This document shows, in pieces, positions 33,038-64,000 of a DNA stretch of 64,000 nt. The notes beneath the pieces are model-generated. The model worked only from the letters and a program-made list of their open reading frames with translations. It ran no database searches and was not told the DNA's origin. Numbering within the stretch: position 1 is the first letter of the stretch; every line of letters begins with the position of its first letter. The position numbers and the translations under genes were made by a program. Source of the stretch: Carya illinoinensis (taxonomy: Eukaryota > Streptophyta > Magnoliopsida > Fagales > Juglandaceae); the NCBI RefSeq assembly GCF_018687715.1, contig NC_056766.1, positions 45,672,933 through 45,736,932 of the forward strand. Reading direction: 5' to 3'.

Positions 33038-35660
33038 GTGGCCTCTTATTCGTTCTCTTCTACATCCTCTTCTTCTGACACCTTTCCATGGCTCTACAAT
33101 GTTTTTTTGAGCTTTAGGGGAAACGATACCTGTGATACTTTTACTGCCCATCTGAACGATGCTTTAGTTAGAAAGGGAATCCAAACCTACAAAGATGAGG
33201 ATGAGCTAAGAAGAGAGGTTCAAATCTCCCCGGCACTTATCCAAGCTATAGAAGGTTCAAAGATTTTCATCATTGTACTCTCAAAAAGTTATGTATCATC
33301 AACATGGTGCTTGGACGAGCTATTGAAGATTCTTGATTAGTGTAAAAAATCAAAACAACAAAGGATTCTACCTGTGTTTTACCACTTAGATCCATCGGAT
33401 GCATGCGATCAAAGAGAGAATTTTGCAGAAGCAGTGGCTAAACATGCTGAGAAATTGAATGTAGATCACATGAAGTTGCAGCTGTGGAAGGCAGCCCTAC
33501 AAGAAGTTGCCAATTTGTCCGGGTACCATCTCAGAAATGGGTATTTAATTCTAACCGCTTTTAATTATGCCTTCCATTCAAGATTGCGCCTTTTCATCCC
33601 CATTCTATGTATAAATCATCAGTCTGCATGATATTAATGTCCAATACAGAAGAAACTCACAAGTACTTGATCAACAGAAATATATAAAAATATTCTAAAC
33701 TTTTGTTTGGCCTTTTGATGATCGCTAACTAAAATACGTACAAAGATAGTATCACCTAATTAAAGTAAATTCATGTTTATCATTATTTCTTGTTTATCAA
33801 TTCTTAAGTTTTGTTTTTTTCAAGAAAATCAAGATTTTAAAGTTAATTAGAAGACTGTACATATTAATTTGAAGCATTGAAATTAAAAGTTAATCTAATC
33901 TTTTGTCGAAATTGAGTTCATTTCTAGGACGTATGGTAAAAACTCACTGAGTGATAGTAAGTACTTGGAAAAAAAATTATTCTGGCTCCTCGCAAAGATA
34001 CTCTAGACAAAGTGAGAGAAATTAAAAATGAAAGAATTTGAATTTTGAGTCAAACTAAAGCGAGAGAACTTGCGGTCAACTCGTCGCAACATTGCATGTA
34101 CCCTACATTAACCTACCAATTTCCAAGTTCTTATTTTATTTTTTCGGCTATGAAAGAAAATTAAATTATATATGTTGCTTTTATTTCAAGTGAGGAGTCG
34201 GCTAACTCATTATAATTGTTTTTTTTTTAAACTTATGTGTGTGTATATATATATATATTAAATGTGTGTGTACATGTATGTGTAGGAATGAATATTCTAT
34301 ATTCATTGAAGGAATCGTTCAAGGCGTCTCAAGAATGGCAAATGATCATTTATATTTATATGTTGCCAAGCATCCCGTTGGACTAAAACATCGTGTAGAA
34401 GATGTCAATTTGCATTTAATTAGTATTGGGACAAACGATGTACGAATGGTAGGGATCTTAGGGAGGGGCGGAGTTGGTAAGACAACTCTAGCCAAAGCAA
34501 TTTATAACTCGGTTGCTTTTCAATTTGAAGCTAGTTGTTTTCTTGAAAATATTGGTCAAACTAATCAAGAGTATGGTTTGGTTCAACTGCAAGAGACCCT
34601 TCTCTCTAAGATCTTCGAAAATGGTAGGAGTTTGAAGGTTGACAATATTGATATGGGAATCAATATGATAAGGCGCAGGCTTCATTCTAAAAGAGTTCTT
34701 TTAATTCTTGATGATGTTTACCGTTTGACCCAATTAGAAGGGTTGGCTGGACATTATGATTGGTTTGGTGAAGGAAGTAGAATCATCATCACAACAAGAG
34801 ATTCACACATGTTAGAGAGGCATGGAGTTTATTCAATATACGAGATGATGGAACTTAATCACGACGAAGCTTTTCAATTATTTTGTTGGCATGCTTTCAA
34901 AAGAGAGAAACCAGCTGACGGTTATAGAGAATTTGTAGAAGAAATGATCAAGTTAAATGCGGGCAATCCACTACTTTTAACGGTAGTTGGTTCGCATTTA
35001 TATGGTAGAAGTGAAAGTGAGTGGCAACAAGCATTGATTCAAAACAAGAACAACCTTCCCTGTAATATTTATAGCCAACTTAAAATAGTTTATGATAGAT
35101 TAAGTGAAAATGAAAAGAATATTTTTCTTGACATAGCATGTTTTTTCAGGGGAGATGTGTTTGATGATGTCATTAAGATACTAGATAGCTTTGGTTTTTC
35201 CCCAAAATCTTGGATCCCAAGACTTATAGAGAAATGCCTTATTTACAAGCTCGACGAAAGATTGCAAATGCATGATCTTTTATGTGATATGGGTAAAGAA
35301 ATTGTTCGACAAGAATCACCCCAAAATCCAAGAGCACGCAGCAGATTATACTTTCATGAAGACGTTCGAGAAGTATTCGAGACAGATACGGTAAGTTAGA
35401 TTGAAATCTCTTTTAATTAAACATTGTTTCTTTGGCAGATGTGACATATATGTGTGTGTACATATATGAATAATTTATTTTCTGATTCTGTTGGCACACT
35501 TATTATGCATTGTCTTCCAATATAGGGAACAGATAGAGTTGAAGCAATCTTGGTAGATTTTCCTAAAGGCAGTGACATCATCCGCCTGAGTCCCAAGGCC
35601 ATAAAAAAAATTACAAGACTCAGATTCTTTAGATGCCGCAATGCACATTTTTTGGCCTAA
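33038..35660 (+). pseudogene. TNL disease-resistance gene relic: TIR and NBS kept, LRR lost
   Basis: Exons: TIR 33038-33540, NBS 34286-35390, third exon 35526-35660. TIR shows YNVFLSFRGNDTCDTFTAHL, GIQTYKDEDELRRE, FIIVLSKSYVSSTWCLDEL and VFYHLDPSD. NBS shows GRGGVGKTT, LLILDDVY, GSRIIITTRD, FLDIACFFRG and MHDLLCDMG and is uninterrupted over its length. Lesions: TAG at 33338-33340 in the TIR (KILD-stop-CKKSK), and in exon 3 a 46-bp deletion relative to the first TNL with TTGG at both breakpoints, giving a TAA at 35658. Beyond this almost the whole LRR is missing. At most it could yield an NBS fragment or a truncated TIR. Confidence 0.9.
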
Positions 35661-36240
35661 ATGTCCTTTGAAATTTCAATCACAATTTCATGGATTCGGA
35701 TCATGTAGCGTTGTGGTACTTACCTACAGAACATATTACGCACCAACGAGTTAGCAAATCCAAATGGATGGAAGTCAACTTTCAAAGAGGCATCGTGTTG
35801 ATTAGGATGATGACCATGATCATCACGATATTGAATCCAACTTGTATCCACAACAAAGGAGGCCTTCTTCAACCTTGGACATCAAATTTTTTCTGGAGAC
35901 TGATTATTAAATTCGTTTCAAGTGTATGGAGGAGCTAGCAGTTATGTCAAGTAGTTATTTTATTTTGTATTTAGCTTGTTCTTCATTTGAATGAAAATAA
36001 GATTATTTAGCCCGAAGTATTCTTGAATTGCCAATACAATTATTTGTGATGAATACATGGAGAGGGATTTTCTATTTACGAGAAGAACAAAGAACTACCA
36101 AACAAAACTCGAAGGCAGTTTCCAAAACCTGGAAGAATACGCAGTTTACCTTCTTATCTCCTTTAGCATCAATGGCTTCATGCCTTCGTAATAAAAAGGA
36201 AAATAACATATACATATGGAGGGAATGGTGTAGTCCCTAA
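35661..36240 (+). repeat. TNL 3' module, copy 2, fused to the truncated second TNL
   Basis: Just after the broken third exon the sequence jumps to GATTCGGATCATGTAGC (35,693), matching the C-terminal exon of the first TNL near 5,936, so about 2.2 kb of LRR sequence is deleted. The rest matches the first TNL's 3' end: AAAGGAGGCCTTCTTCAACC (35,852), GAGCTAGCAGTTATGT (35,932) and ACATGGAGAGGG (36,055). Confidence 0.7.
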
Positions 36241-36279
36241 TAAGGAACGGGTCCAATGAGAAGGCCCGGCCTGACAGAT

Positions 36280-36690
36280 GATAAGGATAAAGTCGGTGAG
36301 CCTTAGAGCCCATACAAACAGCATGACGAACAGATTGCAAAAGATCATGAAAATGTTAGATGTCCATTTGATCATGACATTGAATATTATGATGATGACA
36401 ATGAATATAGCGACATTGACTTCGAGTTGTACCCACAACAAAGGAGGCCTTCCTCAACCTTGGACATCAGATTTTTTCTGGAGTTTGAATTCCATGGTTT
36501 GGCTTCAAATTCATTTCAAGTGTATGGAGGAGCAGTTATGTAAAGTAGTTAATTTATTTTGTATTAAACTTAAGCTTCATATGAATGAAATATGATTATT
36601 TAGCCTGAAGTATTCTAATTAGTGTTTTGGAGGCTCCTCGAATTGCCTCCAAAAACTGGAAGAATACGCAGTTTACCTTCCTATCTCCCT
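36280..36690 (+). repeat. TNL 3' module, copy 3 (partial), next to the DCL4 3' end
   Basis: A third copy of the TNL terminal sequence with no TNL body: AAAGGAGGCCTTCCTCAACC (36,440), GTGTATGGAGGAGCAGTTATG (split around 36,520) and AGAATACGCAGTTTACCTTC (36,660). It shows a further duplication and loss, and lies less than 200 bp from the DCL4 stop codon. Confidence 0.65.
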
Positions 36691-36862
36691 TGAGTCGATG
36701 GATTTCAACATTAACCACCATTTACAATCACCAACGCACCTTCCATATATAATATCATATATAGAAATTTTAGTTTTGAACCGTTTGTTTTAGTAAGCCT
36801 CCTGCATTAAAATCTTCAATGCTTACCAAAGCTGATTCAGCAAAATCTTTTGCAGTATCATG
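36691..36862 (-). other. Short convergent spacer; DCL4 3'UTR
   Basis: Only about 170 bp separate the third TNL 3' module (+) from the DCL4 stop (-). The DCL4 3'UTR must lie here and may extend into the TNL-derived repeat. No clear AATAAA was seen on the reverse strand. Confidence 0.5.
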
Positions 36863-60831
<23,969 letters not shown>

Positions 60832-61110
60832 TGACTGCGGTTTCTTGCTTCGGTCACTCGTTGTCTGACGAAAAAACAGAAAAAGTAATTGGAAGGATAA
60901 GAACATTACAATCAGAACATACATTAAGAAAGGAATAACATAAAGAGGAAGAGCACCAACGTCAACCAAAGACTGATCCCAAGTCTCTGAAGGCAAAAGA
61001 AGGTCTCCCCGTACGGTGATGTGGGGCCTGTTCTGTATCGAGACTGACTTAATTGTGAGTTTAGCTTTCGTAGCGTAGTCATGAAGCTGGTAGGAATAAA
61101 ATTGATGGTC
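60832..61110 (-). promoter_or_regulatory. DCL4: DCL4 5' leader and proximal promoter
   Basis: The coding exon opens at an acceptor (TTTTTCTGTTTTTTCGTCAG, AG at 60865-60866), so a 5'UTR intron probably precedes it; the frame has no ATG upstream of 60831. A leader exon is expected at about 60,945-61,100 and a TATA-like TTTATATCG lies at about 61,130. Donor and transcription start were not fixed. Confidence 0.45.
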
Positions 61111-61300
61111 GTAGGTGATTTAAACGAGATGGCACGATATAAATTATAAGTTTGAATAAAATATTATTATTATTTTAAAATTTAAAAAAAATAAATAATT
61201 TATTTTATTTTGTATAAATATTTGATAAAATTATAATGATAAAATAAGATCAACTAAGATGAATTTAAACTATATTATTATCCAAATTTAGCCTTATTCT
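61110..61300. mobile_element. MITE, copy C, at the DCL4 promoter
   Basis: Blocks GTTTGAATAAAATATTATT, ATTTTAAAATTTAAAAAAA, TAATTTATTTTATTTTGTAT and AATTATAATGATAAAATAAG follow the order in the copies at 32,122 and 56,404. The right end, reversed, reads GGCTAAATTTGGATA, like the family end GGCTGTATTTGGAT. The possible DCL4 TATA box falls inside it. Confidence 0.55.
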
Positions 61301-61558
61301 AAAATATTTAAATTTTATAATTTTTTTAAAATCAAATTATATCTTATAAATATTTTACTAATTATCTATATTAAATTATAAATAAAATTTTTCTTTTACA
61401 AAAATGGAAAGTATACAAGGTTTACTCCATGCTCTAGTTTATGAAAGTCTTTTGCACTACATAGAATTTTGTGGAATTTCCTATGGGATTATTGTGAAAT
61501 AGAGTTGGATAAATGGGATAAAAGTAGGGGGTGTTCTGTCCGGTCTGGAGAGGTTTTG

Positions 61559-63691
61559 TGTGATGCCCCCAACTCCCACGTACGGACACGTGGAAATCGA
61601 GACGTCGGGATGATAACAACACGGGTTACACATCCTATCGCCAAGTGTCAAGTGTGTATATATGTAACAAGTGTACAATAAAATTCACGCAGCGGTAGTA
61701 AAAGTTTTATAACTAAATACCAGAATTTTTATTTAAATACAAACTCGTTTAAAGCACACATAATAAAATATTACAAGTCTCAAATATTGTTTCAAAACCA
61801 AATTACAAGACATAAAATTTAGTAGAGATAGTTTTTAACATAAAATCTCCAAATCAAAACTCTGGCAGAGCCGCCTCCTCGGGCTCAGCTTCCTCCTCCT
61901 CCTCAACATCTGTATCAAAATCTACAGTACCAAAATGGTGCCGCAGGTAAGTAATAATCCAAACGCTACAAGATAAAAAATATATTACACTCAACAATAT
62001 GCATGAAATGATGCCAAACGCACAAATATCAAAAATCCACATTTTCCACGCACGCCAAAATCTCATTTTGGCTCAAAACATTTCCTTTAAACAATTCCTT
62101 GCCATTATCCCAGATAATGACCCAAATCCAGTATCCAAAATCAGTTCCAATTAAATGCATGCACCATGATCTCTCATAGCGATCATCCGCACACTCTGGC
62201 TCATGTGTCACACCGCAGGTAACGACTACGCATGTGACACCTAAACGAGCGATTCTGAGTCTCACACCCAGCGCGTACCTGGACCAGGCCATCCTCTAGT
62301 CCCCGCCAGCCGAGGGACCACGGAGTCGACACGACAGCGTTACCGTATCGTGCGATCCGGTCTTCGCCCAGCGACAACCCAAGGGATGTCACTCAGTATT
62401 ATCCACTCCCGAGTGACCAGAGGAGCTCCATCGAGATAATACCACATCCCGACTTGGGGTCGTGATACATACGCACCCAAAAATCCATTTACACAGATAA
62501 AACCAGTTTTCCTCAATTTAATACATGCACATGTATGCACCATGCAATGCACACCTCAAGATATAATTTATCTAACAAAACTCAACATCAACAATAAACA
62601 AACAACCCCGTCCTCAAATCCATCCGACCTCCGACTCCTCGGACTCAGTCCGGAATAATTAATCAGTCAATGAATTTATTGTAAAAGTAATGATATATTT
62701 AAATCTAAAATAGAGTTTGGAAAATACTTACAGTGCTATAAAATAATTTCCGAATGAGCAAGGAGCTGCAAACGGCAAAGAAAAAGCAACGTAACAGTGT
62801 AAAATACACTGTGGTCGTGGGTTGTAAAATACTCACTTTTGAATGAGGACGATCCAAGACTTGGGATTGATAGGGAATGGCCTAGAAGTATTTATGAAAC
62901 TAGTGAAAGTGAGAGTTGACTGTGGGTGGGGGAGGAAACGGTGGTGGAAGTAAAAAACAGCAAAAATGAAGTTGAGCTCATGGGGCTGCTCCGGCAACGG
63001 ATCGGAGCTGGAAATGGGTGGTTTAGGACGGCAAGAGGTCGGTAATGATGCTATGAAGAAATGGTGGCCGGAGGTGGAGCCCAAAAACGCTGCGGCTTGG
63101 AGGAGCTCGTGGCGGCTAACGGTGGCTCGGATGGAGGTGAAATTTAATGGGGATGATCACTGCCCGGAGGGAAGAAAACTGGGTGGGTGGTACAGGCCAC
63201 GACGCCGGCGAACGGCGGTTCTGGGCTGATGAAGGCAAACGGCAAAATGGAGAGGAGAGAGAGCCGCGCGCGGGAAGGAAACGGGAGGAGAAAGAAGAAG
63301 AAAAAGAGAGAGAAAAGAAAAAGAGAAAAAGAAAAGATGTGAAAAAAAAGTAAGGTCCAGTCCTCACCTCTGGAGTCCAGAAACTGATCCGACGAGAACA
63401 ACTTTAAAAGCTATAAAACGAATAAAATAATTTAAACATCACATCTAGCTAAAATATAATAAATAATTAGTAAATACTAACAACAAAATTTTAAATACAA
63501 AAACCAACTAAAATAAATTAAACAGTCATTTAAACACAAAACAATAATTAATATTAAGAAAGCTCTACAAAATAATTTTCACAGCTAAATAAGTTCAATT
63601 AAAATACAATAATTTAAAATAAAAGAACTAATATTTTAATTAAATTAAAATACTCATTCAGTGAAAATACACGTAAAAATGGAGTATCACA
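61559..63691 (-). mobile_element. Solo LTR, 2.1 kb, with target duplication
   Basis: Ends are TGTGATGCCC and GTATCACA, with 5-bp duplication TTTTG at 61554-61558 and 63692-63696, and no second LTR or interior. On the reverse strand the sequence has a CT-rich leader-like part (63,240-63,350), a GC-rich part (62,950-63,240), and a possible donor CAAAAG|TGAGTA, so the reverse strand is the likely transcribed one. Length and ends suggest a Gypsy (perhaps chromovirus) LTR, but I cannot confirm the family. Frames here (acidic EEEEEAEPEEA near 61,870; KR-rich near 63,300) are compositional. Confidence 0.75.
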
Positions 63692-63696
63692 TTTTG

Positions 63697-64000
63697 TGAA
63701 CTAGACCAGATTTATTCGGTTCAGAATTTTCCCACCCTTGACCGGACCAACTCCTTAAGGATCAGGCAGGTCTGATCCCATTCAGGACGGTCTAGTCCGA
63801 TCGGTCCATTCGATCCACCCTCGACCTCCTTTTTTTTTTTTTTTATTCAATGACATTTTATTTAATACTTATGTAATTATATTGTAATATATTTAAATCT
63901 ATATACATATAGTATACTATTATATATATATATATATATTGTTGAACCTAAGGTTTCAGGTTTTGTGTAATTATATATCTACACATGGATTTTGATGATA
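63697..64000. other. Intergenic end of window, with possible LTR start at 63,940
   Basis: CpG-bearing sequence, a T tract (63,830), an AT run (63,918-63,939), then TGTTGAACCTAAGGTTTCAG from 63,940, which looks like the start of a Copia LTR of the type ending in a TGGATTTTGATGATA context. The window ends before it can be tested. Confidence 0.35.

Noticed and set aside
61854..62066. Acidic protein ending EEEEEAEPEEAALPEF
   Set aside because: Inside the solo LTR; composition driven, no matching partner exon.
63147..63353. Lysine/arginine-rich protein
   Set aside because: GA-rich simple sequence of the solo LTR leader read in one frame.

Overview
The window is nuclear DNA of a woody eudicot. 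The evidence is TIR-type NLR genes, plant LTR retrotransposons primed by initiator-Met tRNA, plant L1 LINEs, and a plant Dicer with many introns. A MITE family with ends like GGCTGTATTTGGAT recalls Fagales, possibly Juglandaceae, but I hold that placement loosely.

Layout. 1-2,200 is AT-rich with no gene. 2,233-6,234 (+) is a TIR-NBS-LRR (TNL) relic that has lost its TIR exon. 7,777-9,969 is a non-autonomous gag-only Copia element with both LTRs and a target-site duplication (TSD). 10,309-22,322 is a three-level nest: a 5'-truncated L1 LINE (-) bounded by a 15-bp TSD is split by a nearly intact Copia (13,812-22,253, TSD CTGCC), whose leader holds a Mutator-like element (14,507-15,898, TSD TTAATGTTT). 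About 23,160-32,060 is a decayed Gypsy element split by a Tnt1-like Copia (23,845-29,001, TSD CCTTC). 33,038-35,660 (+) is a second TNL relic that keeps TIR and NBS but has lost its LRRs. It is followed by repeated TNL 3' modules to about 36,690.

36,863-60,831 (-) is the one clearly functional gene, a complete DICER-LIKE 4 (DCL4). I could join 25 coding exons, with GT-AG at every junction and an open frame throughout, giving 1,655 residues: DExH helicase, Dicer dimerisation domain, PAZ, RNase IIIa, RNase IIIb and two dsRNA-binding domains. Its introns hold two LINEs, several LINE tails, a MITE, long homopolymer and dinucleotide tracts, and two TRIM elements in opposite orientation on either side of exon 2. 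61,559-63,691 is a solo LTR with TSD TTTTG. The window ends in what may be the start of another LTR at 63,940.

How the parts relate. DCL4 cuts long dsRNA into 21-nt siRNAs, including tasiRNAs, phased siRNAs and antiviral siRNAs. NLR transcripts are known phasiRNA sources in many eudicots. Here DCL4 lies tail to tail with a decaying TNL cluster, and its own pre-mRNA carries an inverted TRIM pair that could fold into long dsRNA around the exon encoding the helicase ATP-binding loop. That arrangement is the most unusual thing in the window.
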